A stretch of DNA of 64,000 nt from Amycolatopsis sp. (GTDB taxonomy: Bacteria > Actinomycetota > Actinomycetes > Mycobacteriales > Pseudonocardiaceae): positions 114,261 to 178,260 of the forward strand of contig NZ_JAODNM010000093.1 in NCBI RefSeq assembly GCF_025464955.1, given 5' to 3'. Position 1 is the stretch's first letter; every line of letters starts with the position of its first letter. Made by a program: the position numbers and the translations under genes. The notes below the pieces were generated by a model. The model did no database searches. It saw only the letters and a list, made by a program, of their open reading frames with translations, and was not told where the DNA came from. This document shows positions 31,598 through 39,883 of this stretch, piece after piece.

Positions 31598-34048
31598 CTA
31601 GTCGATCGGGGGGTCGCCCGGGTCGAGCTCGATCAGGTCGCCGCTGGCGAGGAGTTCCTCGACCGACGCCGGCAGCAGGTACGCGGCGCCGCCACCAGGC
31701 TGGTTGAACCACGGGATGGCCACGCCGGCGAGCGCGTCGAGGCCTCGTTGCACGCGGTACACGTGGTATGGGCGGTTAACCCACTCCGGCACCAGCGAGC
31801 GCTCCTCGAACGGCGTCCCGGCGGCGTAGGTCAGGTTGCCGTTCGGGCCACCGAAGCGATCCAGCTCGCTGCCGGCGGGCAGTTCGCGCATTTCCTTGCC
31901 GCGGAACAGCGTCAGCGGCGGTTCCCCGGACGCCGGTTGGATGGGCCACTGCTGGTTGCCCGCACCCGGACGCTCGGCCTGCGCGGCGGCAGGCGGGCGG
32001 ACGGGCTCTTCACGACGCGGCGGCGGTGCCTGCTGCGGAACAGGAGGCATGGGCATCGGCATCGGAAGCGCCGTGGTCGGTGTCGGAGGCGGCGGCTCCC
32101 GGCGCGGCGGAAGCAATGGCGGCGGCGGGCTCAGTGGCGGCACGACGCTACCGATGTCGGTTTCGTCCAGCCCGCCGCGGATCGGCAGCTCTTCGGCAGC
32201 CGGCGGCTCCTGGACGAGTGCGTGCCCACCGGTCGACTGCGGCTCGGGCGACCCCGTCGCGAGGTCTGGCGACAGCGTGGCGAACACCGGCGCCGGGGTG
32301 GTGTCGATGTCGGGCTCGGGCTCGGGTTCCGGCGCCGCGTTGGCGACGTTGCCCGATGGGTTGAGCAGCAGCTTGCCCAGCATGAACGCGGTGGCGTCCT
32401 CGGCGTCACCGAACACGGCCGGGTTGGCCAGTTCGCCGTCGTACCAGCCGACCCGCCAGCCGGCGTCGGTCTCTTCGACGCTCCAGCCGTGGTCGGTCGG
32501 CTCCCCGAGGCGGTACAGCTCCTCGTGGATGTCCAGCTCGTCGAGCTTCGACTGCAACCGCTGCAGCTCGGGCTGCGGCGGCGCGGGCCGACGCGGTGGC
32601 GGCGCCTGCAGCGGTGCGGCCTGGTGGGCAGCCGGCTCCGGCTGGGCGAGGGGTTCCGGCGCCGGTTCCTGCCGTATCGGCACCACCGGCTGGGAGACCA
32701 TCGTCAGCGGACCCGGATCGATCTGCGGGCCGGGGAGGTACGTCGTCCCCTGGTCGACGAGGGCTTCCGCACCGTTGGACGCCGCCGCGTGCGCCGGGGC
32801 GTCAAGCGGCAGCTCGGCGAAGTGGTCCGGTTGGCTGAAACCGTCACCGTTGTCCGAATGGACACTCTCGTGGCCGTTCGCGTGATCACCGTGCTCGAGT
32901 TCGTGGCCGTTGTCCTCGAAGTGCTCGTCGAACTCGGCGGGCTCGTCGTGGTACTGGGCCTGGTCGAACTCGTCGAACGGCGGCACCGGCTCGTCGGCTA
33001 CGTGGTTCGACTCGAGGTCCGTGTCGAACTCGGGCTGAGCGGGCTGGAGAAGCCCGTTGTCGCCGACGACGAGCGGCACCGAGGTTGGTGCCGGCGGCGG
33101 CTGCAGAGGGGGAGCGAGCGGCGGAGGTGGCGGTGCCATGGGCTGCTGCTGCATCTGCGGGGGCGGTCCGGCCTGCGGCGGCGGACCCTGCGGCGGCGGA
33201 CCCTGCTGACCCGGAGGACCCGGCGGCCGTGGCGGCTGGAGGTACGCCCCGGCGGCCAGGAGGGTCTGGTCGTTGACCTCGGGCAGCACAAAACCGGCCG
33301 ACCGGACGTGCTCGAGCAGGTCGTTCTCCGGGGACACGCCGTATTCGCGCAGGTAGAAGTTGACCGCGGCGGGCCAGATCCAGACGCCGTCGCTGTGGAA
33401 CGCGACGGGCACGGTGGCTTCGGGCGTCTGCGCGAGCCTGTCGACGTCGTAACCGCGCTCGGGCACGACGAGCGGCGCGGAGTCGAGGTAGTTCAGCAGC
33501 CTGTCCTGCTCCTCGACGTCGAGGTCGGGACGGTTGATCACCGGACGGCCTGCCGGTCCGACGGCGTCGAAGATCCGCGCGATCCGGAACCGCGGGCCCG
33601 GCTGCTCGGTGGGGAGACCGGACATGCGCCGGATCACCCAGTCCGGCACGTTCTCCTCGGAGCGTGGGTACATCCGCAGCTCGTCGGAGTACGCCTGCGG
33701 GGGCGGGACGAGGTTCCATTGGGGCTCGTCGCGGTTGTACTCGAGGTTGTAGCTGGAGGGGTGGTCGAGCTGGTAACGCGCGTTGAACCAGGTCCCCCGG
33801 CCGTCTCGGTACATGCCGCCGCGGAGCCTGCCGAACAGCGTCGCGATGTCGTGGGTCGCGACCCACTCCTGCACGGTGCCGTCCTCGGTAACGATCTCGC
33901 CGGTCATCTCGTGGTACCTGCCGACGGCTCGGTACTCCGCGGTGACCCGGCGCCAATCGCGCGGGGCAGCACGGAGCAGGGCGAGGCCGATCTGCTTGAC
34001 CAGGGTGTCCTGCTCGGTTGCGTTCAGCTGGGTCGTCGGTTGTGCCAC
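31598..34048 (-). CDS. TNT-domain toxin (NAD+ glycohydrolase-like)
   Basis: An 816-residue multidomain protein. The C-terminal ~110 residues (LTLFRGKEMRELPAGSELDRFG, then YAAGTPFEERSLVPEWVNRPYHVYRVQ...IPWFNQPGGGAAYLL...LLASGDLIEL) match the tuberculosis necrotizing toxin domain, which hydrolyses NAD+. The N-terminal ~110 residues (LALLRAAPRDWRRVTAEYRAVG..., WFNARYQLDHPSSYNLEYNRDEP) resemble YezG/DUF600 immunity-type folds, and about 530-610 holds another small domain (HEELYRLGEPTDHGWSVEE...). Pro-rich linkers separate these. CAAAAT lies 6 nt before the GTG, so it is probably leaderless. No signal peptide or WXG domain is seen, and no immunity gene is adjacent. Confidence 0.8.
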   Translation of the reverse strand: MAQPTTQLNATEQDTLVKQIGLALLRAAPRDWRRVTAEYRAVGRYHEMTGEIVTEDGTVQEWVATHDIATLFGRLRGGMYRDGRGTWFNARYQLDHPSSYNLEYNRDEPQWNLVPPPQAYSDELRMYPRSEENVPDWVIRRMSGLPTEQPGPRFRIARIFDAVGPAGRPVINRPDLDVEEQDRLLNYLDSAPLVVPERGYDVDRLAQTPEATVPVAFHSDGVWIWPAAVNFYLREYGVSPENDLLEHVRSAGFVLPEVNDQTLLAAGAYLQPPRPPGPPGQQGPPPQGPPPQAGPPPQMQQQPMAPPPPPLAPPLQPPPAPTSVPLVVGDNGLLQPAQPEFDTDLESNHVADEPVPPFDEFDQAQYHDEPAEFDEHFEDNGHELEHGDHANGHESVHSDNGDGFSQPDHFAELPLDAPAHAAASNGAEALVDQGTTYLPGPQIDPGPLTMVSQPVVPIRQEPAPEPLAQPEPAAHQAAPLQAPPPRRPAPPQPELQRLQSKLDELDIHEELYRLGEPTDHGWSVEETDAGWRVGWYDGELANPAVFGDAEDATAFMLGKLLLNPSGNVANAAPEPEPEPDIDTTPAPVFATLSPDLATGSPEPQSTGGHALVQEPPAAEELPIRGGLDETDIGSVVPPLSPPPPLLPPRREPPPPTPTTALPMPMPMPPVPQQAPPPRREEPVRPPAAAQAERPGAGNQQWPIQPASGEPPLTLFRGKEMRELPAGSELDRFGGPNGNLTYAAGTPFEERSLVPEWVNRPYHVYRVQRGLDALAGVAIPWFNQPGGGAAYLLPASVEELLASGDLIELDPGDPPID

Positions 34049-34176
34049 AGGGACATTTTGACTGCTTAATCGCCCGCGTGCACCCCGCATGTGAGTATTA
34101 CGGCTACGCCAACCGGGGCAGCGGGCTCTGACCTGGTGTAACACTCGTGTGAAAGGTCATAGATCACCCTTCTTCA

Positions 34177-34296
34177 GTGGAGCTCGCCGGCGGCCGTAAC
34201 GAAACGGTGTCGCCGATCCGCGACGAATTGATCACGCACGGCTACTTCGACGGCCTCGGTGGCGGCCTCACGAGCGGTGGGATGATGGTGACGTGA
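34177..34296 (+). CDS. Possible small upstream ORF coupled to folD
   Basis: A GTG-started frame of 39 residues (beginning MELAGGRNETVSPIRDELIT) with mostly GC-rich third positions ends in a TGA that overlaps the folD start as GTGA. It could be a small coupled protein or only a coupling leader. There is no homology I recognise. Confidence 0.35.
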   Translation: MELAGGRNETVSPIRDELITHGYFDGLGGGLTSGGMMVT

Positions 34297-35153
34297 CCGC
34301 TTCAGTGCTTGACGGCAAGGCGACCAAGGACGCGATCTTCGCGGAGCTCAAACCGCGGGTGGCGGCGCTGGCGGAGCGGGGGGTGACGCCGGGGCTGGGC
34401 ACGGTCCTCGTCGGCGACGACCCCGGCTCACATTCTTACGTGCGGATGAAGCACGCGGACAGCGCGAAGATCGGCGTCAACTCGATCCGTCGCGACCTGC
34501 CCGCGGACATCACCCAGGGCAAGCTCGAAGCGGTTATCGACGAGCTCAACGCCGACCCCGAGTGTCACGGTTACATCGTCCAGCTCCCGCTGCCGAAGCA
34601 CCTCGATGCCGGCGCGATCCTGGAGCGCATCGACCCGGAAAAGGACGCCGACGGGCTCGCGCCGGTCAGCCTCGGCAGGCTGGTGCTCGGCGAGGCCGGT
34701 TCGCTGCCGTGCACTCCGTTCGGCATCGTCGAGCTGCTGCACCGCCACAACGTGCCGCTGAACGGCGCCAACGTCACCGTCGTCGGCCGTGGGATCACCG
34801 TCGGCCGCACCATGGGCCTGCTGCTGACCCGCCGCAGCGAGAACGCCACAGTGACGCTGTGTCACACCGGCACGCGTGACCTCGCCGCCGAAGTCCGCCG
34901 CGCCGACATCGTCATCGCCGCCGCCGGGGTCGCCGGGATCATCACGCCCGACATGGTCAAGCCGGGCGCTGCGGTGCTCGACGTCGGTGTCTCCCACGTC
35001 GACGGCAAGCTCGCCGGTGACGTGGCGCCGGGCGTCGAAGAGGTGGCCGGCTGGCTGTCGCCCAACCCGGGCGGTGTCGGGCCGATGACCAGGGCGATGC
35101 TGGTCAGCAACGTCGTGGCCGCCGCGGAACGCGCACTTCAGCGCGTCGGCTGA
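34293..35153 (+). CDS. folD: Methylene-THF dehydrogenase/cyclohydrolase
   Basis: Bifunctional NADP-dependent enzyme interconverting 5,10-methylene-THF and 10-formyl-THF, which supplies purN and purH. The 286 residues show SYVRMKHADSAKIG (catalytic Lys and Tyr), GYIVQLPLPKHLD, the dinucleotide-binding VVGRGITVGRTMGLLL and C-terminal PNPGGVGPMTRAMLV. Start GTG at 34293 has no clear SD but overlaps the stop of a short upstream ORF. Its stop overlaps the next ATG by one base. Confidence 0.96.
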   Translation: MTASVLDGKATKDAIFAELKPRVAALAERGVTPGLGTVLVGDDPGSHSYVRMKHADSAKIGVNSIRRDLPADITQGKLEAVIDELNADPECHGYIVQLPLPKHLDAGAILERIDPEKDADGLAPVSLGRLVLGEAGSLPCTPFGIVELLHRHNVPLNGANVTVVGRGITVGRTMGLLLTRRSENATVTLCHTGTRDLAAEVRRADIVIAAAGVAGIITPDMVKPGAAVLDVGVSHVDGKLAGDVAPGVEEVAGWLSPNPGGVGPMTRAMLVSNVVAAAERALQRVG

Positions 35154-35452
35154 TGGCTGTGCCCAGCCACCAGCGTGACCGCAAGGCGGCGCTGACCCAG
35201 CTGCCGTTCTCGCTGGTCATGCTGATCGTCGTCATCGCCGGCCTGCGGATCTTCCAGTACCACTGGCGCGAGGGCACCGCGCTCATCGGCGGCGCGCTGA
35301 TGGTCGCCGCGGTGCTTCGGGCGATCCTGTCGACCGAGCAGGCCGGCCTGCTTGCCATCAGGGGCAAGCCGGTCGACGTGCTCAGCTACGCGGGTCTGTC
35401 CGTGCTGATCCTTTTCGTCACGTTCACCATCACTGGTGGTCCCCTCTCGTGA
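35153..35452 (+). CDS. DUF3017 membrane protein
   Basis: A 99-residue protein with three hydrophobic segments (about 16-33, 41-58 and 77-95) and charged ends. DUF3017 genes directly follow folD in many actinobacteria, and here the start overlaps the folD stop. Function unknown. Its stop codon lies inside the following terminator hairpin. Confidence 0.85.
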   Translation: MAVPSHQRDRKAALTQLPFSLVMLIVVIAGLRIFQYHWREGTALIGGALMVAAVLRAILSTEQAGLLAIRGKPVDVLSYAGLSVLILFVTFTITGGPLS

Positions 35453-35491
35453 GTGTTCCGGCCCGTTCTAGGCGGCCGGAACACTCACGAG
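35446..35491. terminator. Perfect convergent terminator, CTCGTGAG family member 2
   Basis: CTCGTGAGTGTTCCGGCC and its exact complement GGCCGGAACACTCACGAG make an 18-bp stem with a 10-nt loop between the convergent DUF3017 and MFS genes. Confidence 0.92.
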
Positions 35492-35501
35492 CCACGCTGG
35501 G

Positions 35502-36689
35502 TCAGGCCGAGATCAGCTCACGTTCGGGCGTGGGATCCGCCTTGGCCTGACGGCGGTCCATGCCGCCGGAGACAGCGGCCAGGCTCAGGCCCAGCACGGC
35601 GAGGATCGCGCCGACGGCGTTGGGCGCGACCAGGCCGAGCCCGCCGGCGATGACCAGGCCACCGAGCCAGGCGCCGATCGAGTTCGCGATGTTGAACGCC
35701 GACTGGATGGCGGCCGACACCAGTGACGGCGTGCCGCCGGCCTTCTCCATGATCCGCGCCTGCATCATCGGGCCGATCATGAAGCCGGCGACGCCGACGA
35801 AGAAGATCGTGATGGCGGCGCCGACCTTGCTCTGCGCGGTGACCGTGAAGACACCGAGCACGACGGCGAGCGACACCAGCGCGATGTACAGGCTGGGCAT
35901 CAACGCCCGGTCGGCGAGCCTGCCGCCGAGGATGTTGCCGATGGTCATGCCGACGCCGGCCAGCGAGAGCAGCAGAGGGACGTCGCCGGCGGAGAAGCCG
36001 GCCACGTCGGTCAGCATCGGGGTGATGTAGGACAGGCAGGCGAAGACGCCGCCGAGCCCGAACGTCACGATCGCGAGCGCCAGCCAGACCTGCGGCCGCT
36101 TGAACGCGCTCAGCTCGCCTCGGATCGAGGGTTCGACGGGTTTGCCCTGGTGGGGGACAAGTTTCGCGATGGCGGCGATGGCGACCAGGCCGATCACCGC
36201 GACCACGAGGAACGTCGCGCGCCAGCCGACGCGCTGACCGAGCAGGGTGCCGAGCGGCACGCCCACGACGTTGGCCAGCGTGAGGCCCAGGAACATCATC
36301 GAGACGGCCTTCGCGCGGTTGCGCTTCTCGACCAGGCTGGACGCGACGACCGCGCCCGCGCCGAAGAACGCGCCGTGCGGCAGGCCGGCGAGGAAGCGGA
36401 ACGCGACGCCGAACTCCTGGTTCGGCGACATCGCGAACAGGACGTTGCCCAGGGTGAACAGGCCCATCATGAGCAGCAACATGGTCTTGCGCGGCAGCCG
36501 GACCGCCAGCGCGGTCAACGTCGGGGCGCCGACGACCACACCGACCGCGTACGCGGTGATGAGGTAGCCGGCGGTGGGGATGGAGACTCCGAAATCGGCG
36601 GAGGCCTGCGGCAGCACCCCCATCATGACGAACTCGGTGGTGCCGATGCCGAAGGCACCGATGGCGAGCGCGAACAGCGCGATGGGCAC
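35502..36689 (-). CDS. MFS efflux transporter (DHA1, AraJ/PbuE-like)
   Basis: A 395-residue, 12-helix major facilitator. The N-terminus ALFALAIGAFGIGTTEFVMMGVLPQAS, the loop ALAVRLPRKTMLL after helix 2-3 and RFLAGLPHGAFFGAGAVVAS are typical of the arabinose-efflux/purine-efflux subfamily. The second half has the related loop GGRLADRALMPSL. Substrate unknown. The start ATG at 36689 is followed by MPIALFALA; the leader before it holds CGATTT repeats around 36706-36750 that may contain the promoter. Confidence 0.88.
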   Translation of the reverse strand: MPIALFALAIGAFGIGTTEFVMMGVLPQASADFGVSIPTAGYLITAYAVGVVVGAPTLTALAVRLPRKTMLLLMMGLFTLGNVLFAMSPNQEFGVAFRFLAGLPHGAFFGAGAVVASSLVEKRNRAKAVSMMFLGLTLANVVGVPLGTLLGQRVGWRATFLVVAVIGLVAIAAIAKLVPHQGKPVEPSIRGELSAFKRPQVWLALAIVTFGLGGVFACLSYITPMLTDVAGFSAGDVPLLLSLAGVGMTIGNILGGRLADRALMPSLYIALVSLAVVLGVFTVTAQSKVGAAITIFFVGVAGFMIGPMMQARIMEKAGGTPSLVSAAIQSAFNIANSIGAWLGGLVIAGGLGLVAPNAVGAILAVLGLSLAAVSGGMDRRQAKADPTPERELISA

Positions 36690-36917
36690 GGTCTTCCTCT
36701 CGGGTAATCGATTTCTCAGCTAGGCGAACCTGTGCGCTGAATCGATTTAGTAGCTGGACGTGAACAAGGACAGCTGTCGTCGTCGACGTCGGCAAGCTGT
36801 CCGCACCCAGTTCAACCGATCAAGGGATGTTTGTCATCCCGTTTGCGGGTGAGGATGACCACTCGGGGTCGGATACTCGTGCGCAAACGCGTCCCGCGTC
36901 CGGGTAAACTCGCAGGT

Positions 36918-36959
36918 ATGAGCACAGAATTCGGAGGCGCTGAGCCTCGTCTCAGGTGA
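36918..36959 (+). CDS. Leaderless 13-residue mini-ORF coupled to the TrmH-like gene
   Basis: TAAACT (36905-36910) is 7 nt before the ATG. The ORF reads MSTEFGGAEPRLR and its TGA overlaps the next gene's GTG as GTGA. It probably delivers ribosomes to the methylase start, which has no SD of its own. Confidence 0.5.
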   Translation: MSTEFGGAEPRLR

Positions 36960-37474
36960 GCCCGTCGATCCGCGTCCGCACCCCCTCGGAGTTGCGCGCG
37001 TCACGACGAAGTCGCAAACATCCCTGTTGGGAACATCTGGTCGTCGCGCCCTTGTGGCCGCTGCACGGCCTCAACCTCGGAACGCTGCTCCGGACCTGTG
37101 ACGCGGTCGGCGCGTGCATGGCGGTGCCCCGGTTCCCGTGGGTGCCCGAGGCGCTGGCCCGCGGGAACACGCTGCGTCGGCCGGCCTGCGTGCACTGGGT
37201 CAACGATCCGCTCGGCTGGCTGGCGCGGGAGCGCGAAGCCGGCAGCGGGATCGTCGGCGTCGAACTGGCGGACGAGTCGGTGCGGCTCGCCGACCTGCCG
37301 GCGGCACGCCGGCGAACGATCGCCGTGCTCGGGCACGAGCAGCAGGGCATCCCCGCCGAGGCGCTCGACCTGCTCGACACCGTCGTCGAGATCCCGATGG
37401 TCGGCATGGGCGCCAGCCTGAACGTCGCCGTCGCCGGCAGCCTGGTCCTCTACAAACTCGCCGGGCTCTTGTGA
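36956..37474 (+). CDS. TrmH/SpoU-type RNA methyltransferase
   Basis: A 172-residue SPOUT methylase. Motifs: WPLHGLNLGTLLRTCDAVGA (motif 1, with the conserved N..N/R), IAVLGHEQQGIP (motif 2) and VVEIPMVGMGASLNVAVAGSLVLYKL (motif 3, the knot with SLNVA). It 2'-O-methylates a tRNA or rRNA ribose using S-adenosylmethionine. The start is the GTG overlapping the mini-ORF stop. Confidence 0.9.
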   Translation: MSPSIRVRTPSELRASRRSRKHPCWEHLVVAPLWPLHGLNLGTLLRTCDAVGACMAVPRFPWVPEALARGNTLRRPACVHWVNDPLGWLAREREAGSGIVGVELADESVRLADLPAARRRTIAVLGHEQQGIPAEALDLLDTVVEIPMVGMGASLNVAVAGSLVLYKLAGLL

Positions 37475-37535
37475 CGGGTCGGGCGCGGGACCTCGCCACC
37501 CACCGCACCGGCGCCGTAGTCATTAAGGTGGACGG

Positions 37536-38180
37536 GTGGTTGAACTACTGGACAAGGTGAACGGAGTGTGCGGCGAGCTGATCCTCCGCCGGGTCGGCGC
37601 CGACTTCGAGGTGATCGCCAACGGCGTGTTCCTGATGGACACCCGGAACGGCGAGTCCGAGCGGCTGCTGGTGTCCGTCGCGGCGGACATGGTGCCCGGC
37701 GCCGCGCGGATGCTGATCGGTGGGCTCGGTGTCGGGTACTCGCTGCGGGCGGCGCTCGATCATCCCGGTGTCGGCGAGATCTTCGTCGTCGAGCGCGAGC
37801 CTTCGGTGATCAAATGGAACCGCAGCGGCCCTCTACGCGACGTACACGGTGACGCGCTCGCCGACGACCGCGTCACCGTCATCGAAGCCGACCTCGTGCA
37901 GTGGCTTGAGGAGACCGAAGAACGCTTCGACGCGCTGTGCCTCGACATCGACAACGGTCCTCAATGGACTGTCACGAAAGGCAACGCGCAGCTCTACGCC
38001 CACTCGGGACTCGACACGCTGGCGGAACGCCTCCGCCCCGGCGGCGTCCTCGCCGTGTGGAGTGCAGAGGCGAGCCCGGCCTTCACCCGGCGGCTCAAGG
38101 CGCGGTTCAACGAGGTGCAGGTACTCAAGGTGCCCGTCCCGAACGGCGAGCCGGACGTCGTGTGGCTCGCCCGGGCGTAG
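37536..38180 (+). CDS. Spermidine-synthase-like methyltransferase-fold protein
   Basis: A 214-residue Rossmann-fold protein: MLIGGLGVGYSLRAALDHP is the nucleotide-binding loop, IFVVEREPSVIKWNR the acidic ribose-binding strand, FDALCLDIDNGPQWTVT the active-site DxDN and LRPGGVLAVWSAEASPAFTRRL the later strand. It belongs to the spermine/spermidine synthase-like group but lacks the N-terminal beta-domain, so true aminopropyl transfer is uncertain. TAAGGT lies 6 nt before the GTG, which suggests a leaderless mRNA. Confidence 0.82.
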   Translation: MVELLDKVNGVCGELILRRVGADFEVIANGVFLMDTRNGESERLLVSVAADMVPGAARMLIGGLGVGYSLRAALDHPGVGEIFVVEREPSVIKWNRSGPLRDVHGDALADDRVTVIEADLVQWLEETEERFDALCLDIDNGPQWTVTKGNAQLYAHSGLDTLAERLRPGGVLAVWSAEASPAFTRRLKARFNEVQVLKVPVPNGEPDVVWLARA

Positions 38181-38226
38181 CGGCCGCGGCGCTCAACAAC
38201 GCCGCACGCCGCGGCCGACGGCGTTT

Positions 38227-38275
38227 CGTGAAGGCCACCTTCATGGCGTAAGGCGTACTCAACTAGGCCTTCACG
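38227..38275. terminator. Long hairpin after the spermidine-synthase-like gene
   Basis: CGTGAAGGCC (38227-38236) pairs perfectly with GGCCTTCACG (38266-38275). This is another recurrent-looking intergenic type; it probably ends the upstream transcript. Confidence 0.55.
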
Positions 38276-38384
38276 CCGTCTCTGCCCTACCGGGAGTCCC
38301 AGCAGTCACATCGCCATCACCAGCACCGCCAGACCGACGTGACTGGCTTTCAGTTCCGCTACCAGCACCCATTCGCCCCGGTCC

Positions 38385-38828
38385 TTGCTGCCTTGGACAG
38401 AACCGACTGAGTGCGGCGTCGAGATCTTCTCGGTGCCCGGTTTGCTTCAAATTCCGGCGTACACCTCCGCCATCGCGGTGTCGTCACGCCGACTCGGTCC
38501 GAAAACTGAAGACTGGCAAGCCCGGGCGGCGCTGGAACGAAGTAGCCGACAGACGCTACTTGACGGTGAGAACCCGCTACGACTCCACATCCTTCTCAGT
38601 GAAGCTGTGATCAGCATCCACGTCGGTGGTCGACAAGTGATGGCCGATCAACTCCGTCACTTGCTTCTGATGAGCGCTCGAAGCAATGTGACGATCCAGG
38701 TCATCCCGTTCACGGCCGGCGCCATCAGCAATATGTCGGGACCGTTCACCATCCTGGAGTTCGACGACGAGATCGACAAGCACACGACCGAGCTGATACA
38801 AGCCGCACTGGACAAATTAGAGGACTGA
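38385..38828 (+). pseudogene. 5'-truncated Scr1-family XRE regulator (DUF5753 remnant)
   Basis: The frame contains most of a DUF5753 domain: ECGVEIFSVPGLLQIPAYTSAIAV, ARAALERSSRQTLLDGENPLRLHILLSEAVISIHVGGRQVMADQLRHLL, VTIQVIPFTAGAISNMSGPFTILEF. Intact proteins of this family have about 100 more N-terminal residues with a helix-turn-helix, absent here. The upstream sequence carries no trace of it. It precedes two DUF397 genes with a 1-nt overlap, the normal partner order. Confidence 0.75.
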
Positions 38829-39010
38829 TGAACACACACGACAGGTGGCGCACAAGCAGTTACAGCGGCAACGCGAACAACTGCGTCGAGGTGGCCCTGA
38901 CCGTGGCGGAAGCCAAGGTCAGGGCCACCAAGGACCGCGCAGGTGGTCATCTCGAGTTGAGTCTCACTGGGTTTCGCGGGCTTGTTCGCGCCCTGCAAAG
39001 CATCACCTGA
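38828..39010 (+). CDS. DUF397 protein, copy 1
   Basis: A 60-residue protein with the DUF397 pattern WRTSSYSGNANNCVEVA...VRATKDRAGGHLEL, ending FRGLVRALQSIT. DUF397 proteins pair with Scr1-type XRE regulators; in Streptomyces such pairs have been described as toxin-antitoxin-like. Its ATG overlaps the truncated regulator and its stop overlaps copy 2. Confidence 0.88.
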   Translation: MNTHDRWRTSSYSGNANNCVEVALTVAEAKVRATKDRAGGHLELSLTGFRGLVRALQSIT

Positions 39011-39198
39011 TGAACACGAACCATGCGTGGCGTAAGAGCAGCTACAGCAACTCCCAGAGCGCCTGCGTCGAGCTGGCGGTAGGACACGACGGGGGCGGGG
39101 TGCGCGACACGAAGAATCGCGAGGGTGGAGCTCTCCGGTTCGACCGTGCGGCGTTCGGCGCGTTTCTGGACGAGGTCAAGGGTAGGCAAGCGCGCTAG
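39010..39198 (+). CDS. DUF397 protein, copy 2
   Basis: A 62-residue paralogue: WRKSSYSNSQSACVELAVGHDGGGVRDTKNREGGALRFDRAAFGAFLDEVK. It contains the more canonical second half of the domain. ATG overlaps the preceding TGA (ATGA). A terminator hairpin follows at 39215. Confidence 0.88.
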   Translation: MNTNHAWRKSSYSNSQSACVELAVGHDGGGVRDTKNREGGALRFDRAAFGAFLDEVKGRQAR

Positions 39199-39214
39199 CA
39201 CCCGGACACCTAGG

Positions 39215-39247
39215 CAGGGGCATCCCAGAATCTCTGGGGTGCTCCTG
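39215..39247. terminator. Convergent terminator between DUF397 and HhH-GPD genes
   Basis: CAGGGGCATCCCAGA pairs at 13 of 15 positions with TCTGGGGTGCTCCTG, loop ATC, followed by TTCGTTTTC. Confidence 0.8.
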
Positions 39248-39263
39248 TTCGTTTTCGGCGCGG

Positions 39264-39845
39264 TCAGCCAGCTTTTGCGGCGGCCTTCGCGGCTTTCTTG
39301 AAGGTGCGGACTTCGGCGAGGGTTTTGGCGTCGACGACGTCGGCGATGGACCGGCGGGAGCCGCGATCGCCGTAGGCACCGGCGGCTTCGCGCCAGCCTT
39401 TCGGGTGGACACCGCGTTGCTTGCCCAGCAGCGCGAGGAAGATCCGGGCCTTCTGATCGCCAAAGCCGGGCAGCTCCTTCAGCCGCCTCAGCACTTCCGG
39501 CCCGTCAGGCTTGGGGCGGCCTGCGGTCCAGATGCCTTCGGTGTCGCCGTCGTACTGCTCGACGACGAGCTGCGCGAGCGCGTGAACCCGCCGGCCCATG
39601 GACCCGCCGTAACGGTGGATGGCCGGTTTGGTGACGCAGAGTTCGACGAACTCTTCGAGGTCTGCTTCCGCGATCTTCGTGACGCTGAAGCCGTCCATCC
39701 GGTTGGCGATCTTCTGCGGCCCGGCGAAGGCGAGTTCCATCGCGAACTGCTGGTCCAGCAGCATCCCCGTGAGTAGGGCAAACGGGTCTTCGGTGAGCAG
39801 CTTGTCGGCAGTCGGGTCGCCGGTCAGGCACAGCGCGCGCGTCAT
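39264..39845 (-). CDS. HhH-GPD base-excision repair glycosylase
   Basis: A 193-residue protein of the actinobacterial short HhH-GPD group. PFALLTGMLLDQQFAMELAFAGPQKI begins the fold; the helix-hairpin-helix is LKELPGFGDQKARIFLALLGKQRGV. It ends in a basic Lys/Ala tail (FKKAAKAAAKAG). I start at the ATG 39845; the longer frame upstream is antisense to the nitrilase and not protein-like. Lesion specificity is unknown. Confidence 0.85.
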   Translation of the reverse strand: MTRALCLTGDPTADKLLTEDPFALLTGMLLDQQFAMELAFAGPQKIANRMDGFSVTKIAEADLEEFVELCVTKPAIHRYGGSMGRRVHALAQLVVEQYDGDTEGIWTAGRPKPDGPEVLRRLKELPGFGDQKARIFLALLGKQRGVHPKGWREAAGAYGDRGSRRSIADVVDAKTLAEVRTFKKAAKAAAKAG

Positions 39846-39883
39846 GTGACCAGTCTTACACGGCGTCGGACGCGCCGGCCGAA

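Noticed and set aside
31748..34069. 773-codon plus-strand frame opposite the TNT gene
   Set aside because: Arg/Val/Gly-rich shadow without any domain; the minus-strand frame has the TNT domain.
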